Source: Mycolicibacterium parafortuitum (GTDB lineage: Bacteria; Actinomycetota; Actinomycetes; Mycobacteriales; Mycobacteriaceae). From it: a DNA stretch of 64,000 nucleotides. Each line of letters begins with the position of its first letter. Position 1 is the stretch's first letter. The translations under genes were made by a program, and so were the position numbers. The stretch is from positions 105,730 to 169,729 of the forward strand of contig NZ_MVID01000009.1 in the NCBI RefSeq assembly GCF_002086815.1. The letters are read 5' to 3'. Below, piece by piece: positions 42,330 through 51,001 of this stretch. The notes beneath the pieces are model-generated. The model was given only the letters and a program-made list of their open reading frames with translations. It was not told the DNA's origin and made no database searches.

Positions 42330-43203
42330 TCAGCCGTCCGCCCGCGCCGTCGTCGTAGCCCAGCGTGCGCGTCGCGAGGGTGCCCGTGGCGGAATTCTGA
42401 TCCCCGACCACCTCGGACACGTACCGGAACGGCCCGGCCTTGCCGCGTGCGAGAAACATGACGTGCGACGAGACGCCGGTGATCGCGTCGCTGCCCGCCG
42501 CTTCGGTCGCGATTTCCCTGGCGGCCGCCTCGAGCACGACGAACTGCGGTCCGATGTGCAGCGCCGCATCAGGCGATGCGACATCGACGGTCAGCTCGGG
42601 CAGCGACCACGTCTGCTCGTCGACCCGGGCTCCCCCGAACACCTGCCACAACGGCGGCAGGTCCTCCGAATCCACCACCACGATGGGCTCGACCACCATC
42701 TTTCCCAGACCCTCGGGGGGAACACCGATCGAGACGCCCTGGCCTTCGGTCAGTGCCAGCACCCGGTCGGGGTGATCGGCGTCCACGATCAGCGAACGGC
42801 TGTAGGACATTCGCTGCCCACGCTTGAGATCCTCCGTGCGGACCTCGAACCGGCGCACATCGACGCCTGGATCGAGAATCTGGCACGAGTGCACGACCGG
42901 ATTGGGAACCGCCTCCATGTCGGTGACCAGGCCGCCCTCAGGGGATGCGATGCCGTAGACGGCCAACAGGATCCCTCCTGCGCCGTCGCGCATGTCGTGG
43001 CGGACAGTAACGGTGTCGTCGGCGGGGCCGACGTTCATGGAGCCGTGGTTGCGCCCGAGGTAGCGGTAGCTCAGCAACCCGCCCCAGCGCCGCTGCAGTT
43101 CGGCCGCGTAGGCGGCAGGATCATCGGTGAGCTCCCTGATATCCCGGATCACGCTGTCGGCCAACCTTTCCCCGTCGCCTTCTGAGAGAGCGACTGTTCT
43201 CAA
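42280..43203 (-). CDS. Double-hotdog PaaI-like thioesterase family protein
   Basis: A 307-residue protein with two hotdog-like halves. The C-terminal half (HIGPQFVVLEAAAREIAT, VSSHVMFLARGKAGPFRYVS, VTVASHLF-type ending ITVASHLFRR) follows the PaaI/4HBT pattern in which a central helix carries the catalytic acid, and the N-terminal half is a degenerate copy. The start is uncertain: TTG at 43203 has no clear ribosome-binding site, and a GTG at 43152 is an alternative. It would hydrolyse an acyl-CoA thioester, perhaps releasing trapped CoA in the pathway encoded by the convergent operon. Confidence 0.65.
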   Translation of the reverse strand: MRTVALSEGDGERLADSVIRDIRELTDDPAAYAAELQRRWGGLLSYRYLGRNHGSMNVGPADDTVTVRHDMRDGAGGILLAVYGIASPEGGLVTDMEAVPNPVVHSCQILDPGVDVRRFEVRTEDLKRGQRMSYSRSLIVDADHPDRVLALTEGQGVSIGVPPEGLGKMVVEPIVVVDSEDLPPLWQVFGGARVDEQTWSLPELTVDVASPDAALHIGPQFVVLEAAAREIATEAAGSDAITGVSSHVMFLARGKAGPFRYVSEVVGDQNSATGTLATRTLGYDDGAGGRLITVASHLFRRGWSTPS

Positions 43204-43312
43204 CTCAGGAGAACGATGCTATCGCCATGGGAAAGCACGCGCGAGCATTACGCACTGCGACACAGCACGAGCGGCCTCGGGGCTGCTTAGGTGTGGCCTT
43301 GCGGGCCGCAAT

Positions 43313-43344
43313 GCTTGACATGCAAGCGAGTACTTGCCTATCGT
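43313..43344 (+). promoter_or_regulatory. ArsR promoter with overlapping inverted-repeat operator
   Basis: A -35 TTGACA at 43315-43320 and a -10 TATCGT at 43339-43344 are 18 bases apart, giving a transcript start at about 43351, one base before the GTG start. Between them lies the inverted repeat GCAAG-N6-CTTGC (43322-43337), with a further GCTTG arm at 43313. A repressor bound there would cover the promoter, as expected for ArsR autoregulation. Confidence 0.6.
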
Positions 43345-43351
43345 CGGCGGC

Positions 43352-43690
43352 GTGGATGACGCCGAGCAGGCCGATGTCTCCAAGGTGGATGTCTTCAAGG
43401 TGGATGTCTTCAAAGCGCTTGCCGACCCGACCCGCCGCACCATCCTCGATGAACTGACCGATCACGACGGACAGACGCTCTTTGAGATCTGCGCGCGCCT
43501 GACCACCAAGCACGGCATCAGCTCATCGCGCCAGGCGACCTCGCAGCATCTCGGTGTGCTCGAAAACGCCGGGCTGATCCGGAGCCGGCGCGAAGGCCGG
43601 TACAAGTTCCACTATCTCGACACCGCACCGCTGCTCGAGATCGCCGACCGCTGGTTGCAGCCCGGTGAGCAGAAGGAAGGATCGGCATGA
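43352..43690 (+). CDS. ArsR-family transcriptional regulator
   Basis: A 112-residue winged-helix regulator from the GTG at 43352, which coincides with the predicted transcript start (leaderless). Family starts correspond to the repeated VDVFKALADPTRRTIL segment, so GTG codons at 43385 and 43400 are also possible. The recognition helix is SSSRQATSQHLGVLENAGL and the wing RSRREGRYKFHYLD. No Cys pairs of metal-sensing ArsR are present, so it is not an arsenic or metal sensor of the classical type. The following glyoxalase-fold gene overlaps by four bases and is the probable target. Confidence 0.9.
   Translation: MDDAEQADVSKVDVFKVDVFKALADPTRRTILDELTDHDGQTLFEICARLTTKHGISSSRQATSQHLGVLENAGLIRSRREGRYKFHYLDTAPLLEIADRWLQPGEQKEGSA
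43370..43414 (+). repeat. Three in-frame 15-base tandem repeats at the ArsR N-terminus
   Basis: Units at 43370-43384, 43385-43399 and 43400-43414 follow GTGGATGTCTTCAAG; the last two are identical except the final base, the first is diverged. They encode (A/V)DV(S/F)K repeats. Replication slippage could change the number of start codons and the N-terminal length. Confidence 0.8.
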
Positions 43691-44076
43691 GAATCAGGTA
43701 CACCAGCGTGATGGTCGACGACCAGGAGAAGGCGCTTCGGTTCTACACCGACGTCCTCGGATTCCTCGTCAAACACGACGTGCCGATGGGAGACGCTCGA
43801 TGGATCACCGTCGTGTCGCCCGAGAACCCGGCCGGCACCGAGCTGGTGCTCGAACCCGACGCGCATCCGGCCGTGCGGCCGTTCAAGGACGCCCTGGTCG
43901 CCGACGGCATTCCGTTCACGGCGTTCGTCGTCGTCGACGTGCGCGCGGAGTACGAGCGGCTGCGCGGCCTCGGCGTCACTTTCACCCAGGAACCCACCGA
44001 TATGGGCCCGGTGACCACCGCCGTCCTCGATGACACCTGCGGCAATCTGATCCAGATCCAAAGCGCCACGCGCTAG
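43687..44076 (+). CDS. VOC-family (glyoxalase/bleomycin-resistance fold) protein
   Basis: A 129-residue vicinal-oxygen-chelate protein with the paired beta-alpha-beta-beta-beta units: IRYTSVMVDDQEKALRFYTD...LGF at the start and FVVVDVRAEYERLRGLGVTF in the second half. Candidate metal ligands are Glu in ELVLEPDAH and in the C-terminal segment. The family covers isomerases, dioxygenases and resistance proteins. The ATGA overlap with the ArsR gene shows coregulation; ArsR/VOC pairs are common in actinobacteria and often answer to toxic organic compounds. Confidence 0.9.
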   Translation: MRIRYTSVMVDDQEKALRFYTDVLGFLVKHDVPMGDARWITVVSPENPAGTELVLEPDAHPAVRPFKDALVADGIPFTAFVVVDVRAEYERLRGLGVTFTQEPTDMGPVTTAVLDDTCGNLIQIQSATR

Positions 44077-44161
44077 CCGCGCCGGCGACGGCGTTCTGGT
44101 GGATTACTGACCGGCATGTGTGCGTTCCCTTCGATGAGAACCCGACTGTCCAGGAGCGAAC

Positions 44162-44482
44162 ATGCCTGAAACCAAAATCACCGCCATTTACGACAACCCG
44201 CTCGATCCCGCCGCGTTCGAATCAGCCTATGAGTCAGAGCAACTGGAAGCGGCCCGTCGCATTCCGGGACACATCCGCCTGGAAGCTTCGAAGGTCTGGC
44301 CAAAGGAGGATGGGAGCCCGACGCCTGCGTACCGCATGATCGACCTGTACTTTACGGATTACGACGCGGCAAGCGCCGCCGTGCAGACCCCGGAGGCCGG
44401 CGCCTTCTTCGAGGCGCTCGGCCGACTGTCCACCGGCGGTGTGCGAGTGCTGTTCTCGGAGATCGAGACCACCGCAGGCTGA
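44162..44482 (+). CDS. EthD-family protein
   Basis: A 106-residue ferredoxin-like alpha-beta-barrel protein of the EthD group (IYDNPLDPAAFESAYESEQL, then DLYFTDYDAASAAVQTPEAG). EthD was named from the ethyl-tert-butyl-ether degradation cluster, where it is required but its reaction is not established; other members are monooxygenases, dehydratases or dimeric folds without known function. It lies 85 bases after the VOC gene and may belong to the same unit. Confidence 0.85.
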   Translation: MPETKITAIYDNPLDPAAFESAYESEQLEAARRIPGHIRLEASKVWPKEDGSPTPAYRMIDLYFTDYDAASAAVQTPEAGAFFEALGRLSTGGVRVLFSEIETTAG

Positions 44483-44498
44483 AGACACCACGCGCCCG

Positions 44499-45272
44499 TC
44501 AGAGGACCTTGGACAGAAATTCCTGCAGTCTGGGGTGTTTCGGGTTGTCGAAGATCTCCGCCGGTGTCCCCTCCTCGACGATGTGACCGTCGGCCATGAA
44601 GATCACCCGTGACGCGACCTCACGGGCGAACCCCATCTCGTGGGTCACCACCACCATCGTCATCCCGGCAAGGGCCAGCGCCCGCAATACCTCCAGCACA
44701 TCGCCGACCATCTCCGGGTCGAGCGCGCTGGTGGCTTCGTCGAACAGCATGATCGACGGATTCATCGCCAGCGCCCTGGCGATCGCGACGCGCTGCTTCT
44801 GACCGCCCGAGAGTGTCGACGGTTTCACGTCCGCCTTTTCGGCCAGCCCGACCTGTGCGAGTAGGTCGCGTGCTTTCTTCTCGGCCTCCGCCTTGTCCAT
44901 CTTCTTGGTGAGCAGCGGTGCGAGGGTGATGTTCTCCAGCACCGTCATGTGCGGGAACAGGTTGAAGTGCTGGAACACCATGCCGATGTGCTGACGCACC
45001 TTGTCGAGGTCGACTTTGGGATCGGTGAGGTCGAAATCGTCGATCACGACCCTGCCGCCGGTGATGTCCTCCAGCTTGTTCAGGCACCGCAGCAACGTCG
45101 ACTTCCCCGAACCCGACGGACCGATGACGCAGACGACCTCGCCGTGGGTGACGGTGGTGTCGATACCGTCGAGCACCACCAGTTCACCGAATGCCTTCTT
45201 CAGACCCTCGATCCGGATCTTCACCGTGCCGGGGGGCTCGGCGGCCACGGCTTCGGGTATCAGTTCACTCAT
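44499..45272 (-). CDS. Polar amino acid ABC transporter ATP-binding protein (GlnQ-like)
   Basis: A 257-residue ATPase from [14 protein letters not shown] (45272, ATGA overlap with the upstream gene); the longer frame starts outside the gene. Walker [11 protein letters not shown]-loop [11 protein letters not shown], signature LSGGQKQR, Walker [15 protein letters not shown] and H-loop VVTHEMGFA are textbook for the amino-acid (GlnQ/HisP) type. It energises import by the fused binding-protein/permease next to it. EthD ends 16 bases away on the other strand. Confidence 0.95.
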   Translation of the reverse strand: MSELIPEAVAAEPPGTVKIRIEGLKKAFGELVVLDGIDTTVTHGEVVCVIGPSGSGKSTLLRCLNKLEDITGGRVVIDDFDLTDPKVDLDKVRQHIGMVFQHFNLFPHMTVLENITLAPLLTKKMDKAEAEKKARDLLAQVGLAEKADVKPSTLSGGQKQRVAIARALAMNPSIMLFDEATSALDPEMVGDVLEVLRALALAGMTMVVVTHEMGFAREVASRVIFMADGHIVEEGTPAEIFDNPKHPRLQEFLSKVL

Positions 45273-46747
45273 TTGACGAGCCGCCTCTCCAGCCGGTCGG
45301 ACAGTTTGGTCAGCGCCATGATGACGACGAAGTAGATGACGCCGACGATCAACCACATCTCGAACGCCTTGTAGTTGCCGGCGATGATGATGCGACCGCT
45401 CTGGGTCAACTCGGCGATGCCGAGCACCGACAGGATCGAGGTGTCCTTGAGGGTGATGACGAACTGGTTGATGTACGACGGGATCATGGTCCGTATCGCC
45501 TGCGGCAGAATGACTTTTCGCATGGTGGGCAGGTAACCGATACCCAGGCTGCGGGCGGCTTCCATCTGTCCCTTGTCGACCGAAAGGATGCCGCCGCGGA
45601 CGATCTCGGTCATGTAGGCGCCCGCGTTCAGCGACAGTGTGATGATGCCGGCGGTCACCGCCGACATCTGGAAGCCCATCGTCGCCGGGATGCCGAAGTA
45701 GATGAAGAACGCCTGCACCAGTAGCGGTGTGCCGCGGAAGATGTCGACGAACGTGGTGCCGATCGCCCGCAGCCAGATCGACCGGGACACCCTGGCCAGC
45801 CCGAAGAGAACACCCAGGATCAGGGCGAAGAAGATCGAGACGACGGTCAGGATGATCGTCATCTTCAGGCCTGCCAGCAGCATCGGGCTCGTGCTCTTGA
45901 TCAGGCCGAACAGGGAGTTGTCGCCGGCTGCCGCTTCCTCACCGAGATAGGTCTGCAGGATCTCGTCGTAGCGGCCCTGCGCCTTCAGGTTCTCCAGGCC
46001 GGCGTTGAACTTCTGCAGCAGTTCGGCGTTCCGGCCTTTGTTGACCGCGAACCCGTATCCGGTCGGATCTTCCTTGGGCGTCACGGTTTTGAATCCGTTG
46101 CCCTGCGCTATGCCGTACAGCAGCACCGGGTAGTCCTCGAAGACCGCCACCGAGTTCCCGGTCTTCACCTCGTCGAACATCGTCGAGGAGTCGGCGAACG
46201 ACACGACGTCGAAGCCGTACTGGTCCTTGATCGAGTTCGCGAAATCCGAACCCTGGGTGCCGTTCTTGACCGATACCCGTTTGCCCCGCAGGTCCTCGTA
46301 GGACTTGATGTCTTCGTTGTCTTCGAGGACCGCCATCTGGATACCGGATTCGAAGTACGGTTCGGAGAAGTCGAAGACCTTCCTGCGCTCGTCGGTGATC
46401 GACATACCGGCGATGACGCCATCGACCTGGTTGGCCTGCACGGCCTGCAGTGCGGCGTCGAAACCGAGCGGCTTGATGTCGACGGTGAAGCCCTGATCCT
46501 CGGCGATCGCCCGGATGAGGTCCATGTCGATACCGACGAAGTCGCCGCTGGCATTCTGGAATTCGAACGGCGCGAACGTGGTGTCGGTGGCGACGGTATA
46601 GGTTTCGCCTTCTGCGGCGGCCGTAGCCGGCAGTGCCAGAGCGGCCCCGAACAGACCGACGAGGATACCGGCGATCAGTATTCGCAGCCTGCGCGTCCGG
46701 CCCCTCGGCGATTGGGGGCTACCGCCCGACATCCTCTTGGCTCCCAT
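45269..46747 (-). CDS. Fused amino-acid ABC substrate-binding protein and permease (GlnH-GlnP type)
   Basis: A 492-residue fusion. A signal peptide ([20 protein letters not shown], cleavage near 45) precedes a binding domain typical of polar amino-acid importers ([21 protein letters not shown], then [15 protein letters not shown], about 50-270). It joins a permease domain with at least four membrane segments from 290 on, containing the EAA-like loop [20 protein letters not shown]. It works with the GlnQ-like ATPase. Binding-domain fusions of this kind occur in several Gram-positive glutamine/glutamate systems. A GGGAGG site precedes the ATG, and a 289-base gap separates it from the divergent SDR. 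Confidence 0.95.
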   Translation of the reverse strand: MGAKRMSGGSPQSPRGRTRRLRILIAGILVGLFGAALALPATAAAEGETYTVATDTTFAPFEFQNASGDFVGIDMDLIRAIAEDQGFTVDIKPLGFDAALQAVQANQVDGVIAGMSITDERRKVFDFSEPYFESGIQMAVLEDNEDIKSYEDLRGKRVSVKNGTQGSDFANSIKDQYGFDVVSFADSSTMFDEVKTGNSVAVFEDYPVLLYGIAQGNGFKTVTPKEDPTGYGFAVNKGRNAELLQKFNAGLENLKAQGRYDEILQTYLGEEAAAGDNSLFGLIKSTSPMLLAGLKMTIILTVVSIFFALILGVLFGLARVSRSIWLRAIGTTFVDIFRGTPLLVQAFFIYFGIPATMGFQMSAVTAGIITLSLNAGAYMTEIVRGGILSVDKGQMEAARSLGIGYLPTMRKVILPQAIRTMIPSYINQFVITLKDTSILSVLGIAELTQSGRIIIAGNYKAFEMWLIVGVIYFVVIMALTKLSDRLERRLVK

Positions 46748-47024
46748 GTTGGCCTCCCGATCCCGCCGGCGTCTGCCACGCTAGACGCTATCGCCGCCGA
46801 GTTGCCTTCGCGCGATCTCACCCGAATCTGCGTGTCGCACCGAGAGCGCCGGTGCCGATGTTCCGGCGACCTTCGATACAGAGTCAATTTGCCTGCGGCG
46901 CGCGGTGGGGACCACTGAGAAGCGTTTGCACAGTTCACAATGCCGAGCCGAGATGCCCCGGACCAGTAGTTAGTTAGCCACCGCAGCCTGCCACGCCTCC
47001 GGCCGGCTCGGCCGGCGGCTGTTC

Positions 47025-47030
47025 TACACT
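47025..47030 (+). promoter_or_regulatory. -10 box of a leaderless SDR message
   Basis: TACACT six bases before the GTG at 47037, the same arrangement as at the PNPOx gene. Just upstream CCGGCC-N5-GGCCGG forms a GC-rich inverted repeat. The remainder of the gap from 46748 holds no gene that I can support. Confidence 0.5.
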
Positions 47031-47036
47031 CACGCT

Positions 47037-47813
47037 GTGGACGTCAATGGAACAAGCGCAATTGTCACCGGCGGTGCCTCGGGCATCGGCGCCGCGACCG
47101 CCCGACTGCTGGCATCCCAGGGTGCCCGCGTCGTCATCGCCGATCTGCAGGCGGAGCGCGGTCAGGAACTCGCACACGAGATCGGCGGCGTGTACGTCAG
47201 TGTCGACGTGACCGACACCTCGCAGATCGAAGACGCGGTGAACACCGCTGCCGACCTCGGGCCGCTCCGTTCGCTCGTCAACTCGGCCGGAATCGGTTGG
47301 GCGCAGCGCACGATCGGTAAGGACGGCGAGTTCGCCTCGGCGCACAACCTGGACGCGTACAAGAAGGTGCTCGCGATCAACCTGGTCGGAACCTTCGACT
47401 GCATCCGGCTGGCGGCGACGGCGATGAGCCGGCTCGACCTCACCGAGTCCGGCGAACGCGGCGCGATCGTCAACATGACCAGTGTGGCGGCCTTCGACGG
47501 CCAGATCGGCCAGGCCGCGTACTCGTCGTCCAAGGGTGGCGTCGTCGGTCTGACCCTGCCGGTGGCCCGCGATCTCGCTGCTGTCGGGATCCGGGTGAAC
47601 ACGGTCGCCCCGGGCCTCATCGACACGCCGATCTACGGCGAGGGACCCGACTCGGAGGCGTTCAAGGCCAAGCTCGGCGAGTCGGTGCTCTACCCGCGCC
47701 GTCTCGGCAAGCCCGAGGAACTGGCCTCGATGGTGGTCGAGCTGATCAACAACTCCTACATGAACGCCGAAGTCGTGCGCGTCGACGGCGGAATCCGGAT
47801 GCCACCCAAGTAG
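47037..47813 (+). CDS. Short-chain dehydrogenase/reductase, leaderless (HSD10-like)
   Basis: A 258-residue classical SDR: TGGASGIGAATARLL at the start, NSAGIGWAQR strand, Ser in NMTSVAAFDG, catalytic YSSSK near 160 and APGLIDTPIY. The pattern (one hydroxyacyl-CoA-type Asn-Ser-Tyr-Lys set plus SLVVELINNSYMNAEVVRVDGG ending) resembles type 10 3-hydroxyacyl-CoA dehydrogenases. GTG start at the predicted transcription start. Monocistronic, since a strong terminator follows ten bases after the stop. Confidence 0.93.
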   Translation: MDVNGTSAIVTGGASGIGAATARLLASQGARVVIADLQAERGQELAHEIGGVYVSVDVTDTSQIEDAVNTAADLGPLRSLVNSAGIGWAQRTIGKDGEFASAHNLDAYKKVLAINLVGTFDCIRLAATAMSRLDLTESGERGAIVNMTSVAAFDGQIGQAAYSSSKGGVVGLTLPVARDLAAVGIRVNTVAPGLIDTPIYGEGPDSEAFKAKLGESVLYPRRLGKPEELASMVVELINNSYMNAEVVRVDGGIRMPPK

Positions 47814-47823
47814 TTCGTCCCGC

Positions 47824-47863
47824 AGACCCGGCCGCCTCTCAGACGGCCGGGTCTTTGCTTTTT
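47824..47863 (+). terminator. Strong intrinsic terminator after the SDR
   Basis: An 11-base perfect stem (AGACCCGGCCG and its complement) closes a nine-base loop and runs straight into TTGCTTTTT. It is the clearest factor-independent terminator seen in the window. Confidence 0.9.
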
Positions 47864-47934
47864 CGGGAACGGCGCCAACGCGCAAGGCATCGAACGCCCG
47901 CGGCTCTACTGCCCGGCGGTATCCCGCGCGACAG

Positions 47935-48213
47935 TCAGGAGTCGGACGGGCAATCGATCGACACCGTTGCGACGGGCTTGGTCGCTGTGTTGACCCCCGA
48001 CACGGAGCACATCCCGAGAGGCATGTTCGCCGCTTCGCCGTCGACCCAGTTGAACTGGACGTCGTAGCCCTCGTGGGCAAGGTTCTCAATGGTCTGGGCG
48101 GGCGACACGACGGCCTGCGGCGGCGGATCGGCGTGGGCGAACGGAGCGAAGGCCAGCACGGCGGCCGGTCCCGCGACGGACAAAGCGGTGATGATCCCTC
48201 GGGTGCACGCCAT
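47935..48213 (-). CDS. Small secreted protein of unknown function
   Basis: A 92-residue protein from MACTRGIITALSV, with a signal peptide (AGPAAVLAFAPFAHA) cleaved near 28. The mature part of about 64 residues includes TIENLAHEGYDVQFNWVDGE and two Cys (GMCSVSGVN, SIDCPSDS) that could form one disulfide. The layout resembles a family of small mycobacterial exported proteins of unknown role. Divergent from the sulfonate-type ABC operon with 222 bases between; an inverted repeat GGTGAC-N18-GTCACC (48318-48347) lies in that gap. Confidence 0.8.
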   Translation of the reverse strand: MACTRGIITALSVAGPAAVLAFAPFAHADPPPQAVVSPAQTIENLAHEGYDVQFNWVDGEAANMPLGMCSVSGVNTATKPVATVSIDCPSDS

Positions 48214-48435
48214 GGCGGTCCTTTCGCTCGGACAGGTGACCGTTCGACGGTATCGCCGGCACCCAGCGGATTCGCTTCGCAATCTCTGCAGATTCGCTGT
48301 GACCTTCCTGGTCGCGCGGTGACGACACGTGCGGCTTTCTGGTCACCCTGAGCGCAAAGGTGGTCCTCATCGGGGCAGCGCCGTCTACTTGTGCCGATCC
48401 GTGCTCATCGGCATAACTTCCCCGGAGGCCCCTTC

Positions 48436-49395
48436 ATGTTCCGCCACCTTGCGCGCACCGCCCTGACACTCGTTGTCCTCGGTTCGGCCGTCGCCTGCGG
48501 TAGCGGCGGTGACGGTTCCGACGGCTACACCCTGCGCATCGGTGCCACCTCCCCGACGGGCACCCCGGCCGGCTCGCTGGGATGGGGCGACAAAGAGGGG
48601 ATCCTCGCCAGGGAGCTCAAAGAGGCCGGTGTCGACAAGATCGAGTACTCGTTCTTCCAGTCCGGCAGTGACGTCGCATCGGCGCTGATCGCGGGCGCCG
48701 TCGACGTGGCGGCAATCGGCGACAATCCCGGCCTGCGGACGCGCAGCAAGAATCCCGAGGTGGTCCTGCTCAGCCTCGACTCGATCAACGGGGACGCCTG
48801 GCTGGTCGGCGCCAAGGGCGGACCGACCGACATCGAGGGGCTCGTCGGCAAATCGGTGACCGCGCCCCAGGGCACCATCCGTGACAGGGCGGCCAAGCAA
48901 CTGATCGACGCCGCAGGACTGACCGGCAAGATCCAGGTGCGTGATGTCCCGACCCCCGAATCGATCGCCGGCCTCAGCTCCGGCCAGATCGACGCCACGG
49001 TCGTCACCGGCGCCAGCGCGATCGAGTTGGAGCACAAGGGCTTCCCGATCATCGACAGCCTGGGCCGACACGGAATGGGTAGTACGGGCACCAACATCGC
49101 GCTGACCCCCTTCCTCGACCAGCACCCCGGATTCGCCGACGCGTGGCGCACCGCGGTCACCGCCGTCAACCGGGACATCCGGGACAACTTCGACGAGTAC
49201 GCCCAGTGGGTCGCCCAAACAGACGGCACCGAGCTCGAATTCGTGAAGGAATCCACCCGGCCCGACGAGTTCAACACCGAACCGTTCCCGGCCGAAGGCG
49301 TCGACCAGCTTCAAGCGGCCTACGATTTCCTGGACGCCGACGGGTCCCTGGAGAACTCGTTCGACGTGCGTGAGTGGGCCGGAGCCAAGTCGTGA
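48436..49395 (+). CDS. ABC substrate-binding lipoprotein, sulfonate/nitrate/taurine type
   Basis: A 319-residue lipoprotein from MFRHLARTALTL (48436; upstream Met rejected because the signal peptide begins here). The lipid-attachment Cys follows VVLGSAVA at 21. The SsuA/TauA-type type II domain starts LRIGATSPTGTPAGSL and contains DVAAIGDNPGLRTRSKNPE and SVTAPQGTIRDRAAKQL. Its ligand is probably a small anion such as a sulfonate, sulfamate or nitrate. First gene of a five-gene operon in which every junction overlaps, ending in a flavoprotein and a ferredoxin. Confidence 0.92.
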   Translation: MFRHLARTALTLVVLGSAVACGSGGDGSDGYTLRIGATSPTGTPAGSLGWGDKEGILARELKEAGVDKIEYSFFQSGSDVASALIAGAVDVAAIGDNPGLRTRSKNPEVVLLSLDSINGDAWLVGAKGGPTDIEGLVGKSVTAPQGTIRDRAAKQLIDAAGLTGKIQVRDVPTPESIAGLSSGQIDATVVTGASAIELEHKGFPIIDSLGRHGMGSTGTNIALTPFLDQHPGFADAWRTAVTAVNRDIRDNFDEYAQWVAQTDGTELEFVKESTRPDEFNTEPFPAEGVDQLQAAYDFLDADGSLENSFDVREWAGAKS

Positions 49396-50267
49396 CCGCG
49401 GTCGCCGCGCAGCAACGTTCCGCGGCCCCCGCCGCCACCCCGGAACTTGTCGACGTCGTCGCCAAAAACGGCCGTAGGCGTGGACTTTGGGCCCGGATCC
49501 CGCGCCCGGTGCGCCGCATGGTCAGCCCGGTGCTGATCCTGGCCGCATGGGGCATCGGCTCGGCCACCGGCTTGCTCAACGAGGACCTGTTCCCGCCTCC
49601 CTCGGACGTCGCTGTCACCGCGTGGCGACTGCTGACCGACGGTCAGCTCGCGCTGCACGTGGGCACCTCGACCACCCGGGTGCTGATCGGCACCGTCCTG
49701 GGCATCACGTTGGGCGTGGTGCTGGCGGTACTGGCCGGGTTGACCCGCACCGGTGAGGACCTCCTGGACTGGAGCATGCAGATCCTCAAGGCCGTCCCGA
49801 ACTTCGCGCTGACCCCGCTGCTCATCATCTGGATGGGTATCGGCGAGGGACCCAAGATCGTGCTGATCACCCTTGGCGTCGCGATCGCGATCTACATCAA
49901 CACCTATTCCGGCATCCGCGGTGTGGATCAGCAGCTGGTGGAGATGGCGCAGACACTGGAGGCGCGGCGCTCCACGCTGATCACCCAGGTGATCCTGCCC
50001 GGCGCGATGCCGAACTTCCTGATCGGACTGCGCCTCGGACTGTCCAGCGCATGGCTGAGCCTGATCTTCGCCGAGATGATCAACACCACCGAGGGCATCG
50101 GATTCCTGATGTCACGGGCCCAGACCAACCTGCAGTTCGACGTCTCGCTGCTGGTGATCGTCATCTACGCGGTGCTCGGGCTCGCGTCCTACGCGCTGGT
50201 CCGGCTGCTGGAACGGGTTCTGCTGTCGTGGCGCAACGGCTTCGCCGGTTTCGAGGCAGCGGTATGA
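49392..50267 (+). CDS. ABC transporter permease, SsuC/TauC-like
   Basis: A 291-residue permease from a GTG overlapping the lipoprotein stop (GTGA). Six hydrophobic segments; the ATPase-contact loop reads LVEMAQTLEARRSTLITQVILPGA, a good EAA motif. The N-terminal 45 residues are a polar, basic tail. The single permease presumably works as a homodimer, in contrast to the two-permease importer at 4-6 kb. Its stop overlaps the ATPase start by four bases. Confidence 0.92.
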   Translation: MTAVAAQQRSAAPAATPELVDVVAKNGRRRGLWARIPRPVRRMVSPVLILAAWGIGSATGLLNEDLFPPPSDVAVTAWRLLTDGQLALHVGTSTTRVLIGTVLGITLGVVLAVLAGLTRTGEDLLDWSMQILKAVPNFALTPLLIIWMGIGEGPKIVLITLGVAIAIYINTYSGIRGVDQQLVEMAQTLEARRSTLITQVILPGAMPNFLIGLRLGLSSAWLSLIFAEMINTTEGIGFLMSRAQTNLQFDVSLLVIVIYAVLGLASYALVRLLERVLLSWRNGFAGFEAAV

Positions 50268-51001
50268 GCGCCGCGGTGGTCTCGGTGCGTGGCCTGCGTC
50301 GCGCATTCGGCGCCCAACAGGTCCTCGACGATCTCGACCTGGACATCGCCGACGGCGAGTTCGTCGCGATGCTGGGCCGCTCCGGCTCCGGCAAGAGCAC
50401 GCTGCTGCGCATCCTCGCCGGTCTCGACGGCCAGGCCGAGGGGTCGGTGATCGTGCCGCGCTCGCGTGCGGTCGTCTTCCAGAATCCACGCCTGCTGCCC
50501 TGGCGCCGCGCGCTGGCCAACGTCACATTCGCGCTGCCCGACGGCGGACCGGACGCCCCGAGCCGGGCCGCCCGCGGGCAGGCCGCGCTCGAGGAGGTCG
50601 GGCTCGCCGACAAGACCCGCGCATGGCCGCTGTCGCTGTCCGGTGGTGAGGCCCAGCGTGTTTCGCTGGCCCGGGCGCTGGTGCGTGAACCCGACCTGCT
50701 GTTGCTGGACGAGCCGTTCGGTGCGCTCGACGCGTTGACCCGGCTCAAGATGTATCGGCTGCTGCACGAGTTGTGGTCGCGTAGGCACATGGCCGTCCTG
50801 CATGTCACCCACGACGTGGACGAGGCGATCCTGCTCGCCGACCGGGTGGTCGTGCTGTCCGACGGCAAGGTCTCGCTGGACCGCGATGTCGATCTGCCGT
50901 TCCCGCGCAGCCGCGGCGACGACGGATTCGACGAACTGCGCCGTGTTCTGCTGGCCGAACTGGGTGTGCAGGAGGAGGTCGGGCATGACCGAAGCCGGTG
51001 A
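50264..51001 (+). CDS. ABC transporter ATP-binding protein, SsuB-like
   Basis: A 245-residue ATPase with ATG inside the permease stop. Walker A GRSGSGKST, Q-loop VFQNPRLLPW, signature LSGGEAQR, Walker B LLLLDEPFG and H-loop THDVDEA are intact. Residues PRLLPWRRALANVTF are particularly close to SsuB. The next gene begins 17 bases before its stop. A GGAGGAGG site lies inside its last codons and serves the flavoprotein. Confidence 0.95.
   Translation: MSAAVVSVRGLRRAFGAQQVLDDLDLDIADGEFVAMLGRSGSGKSTLLRILAGLDGQAEGSVIVPRSRAVVFQNPRLLPWRRALANVTFALPDGGPDAPSRAARGQAALEEVGLADKTRAWPLSLSGGEAQRVSLARALVREPDLLLLDEPFGALDALTRLKMYRLLHELWSRRHMAVLHVTHDVDEAILLADRVVVLSDGKVSLDRDVDLPFPRSRGDDGFDELRRVLLAELGVQEEVGHDRSR

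Noticed and set aside
48318..48347. Inverted repeat GGTGAC-N18-GTCACC as an operator for the sulfonate-type operon
   Set aside because: Long spacer, arms of only six bases and position far from the start; kept only as a remark in the neighbouring gene entry.
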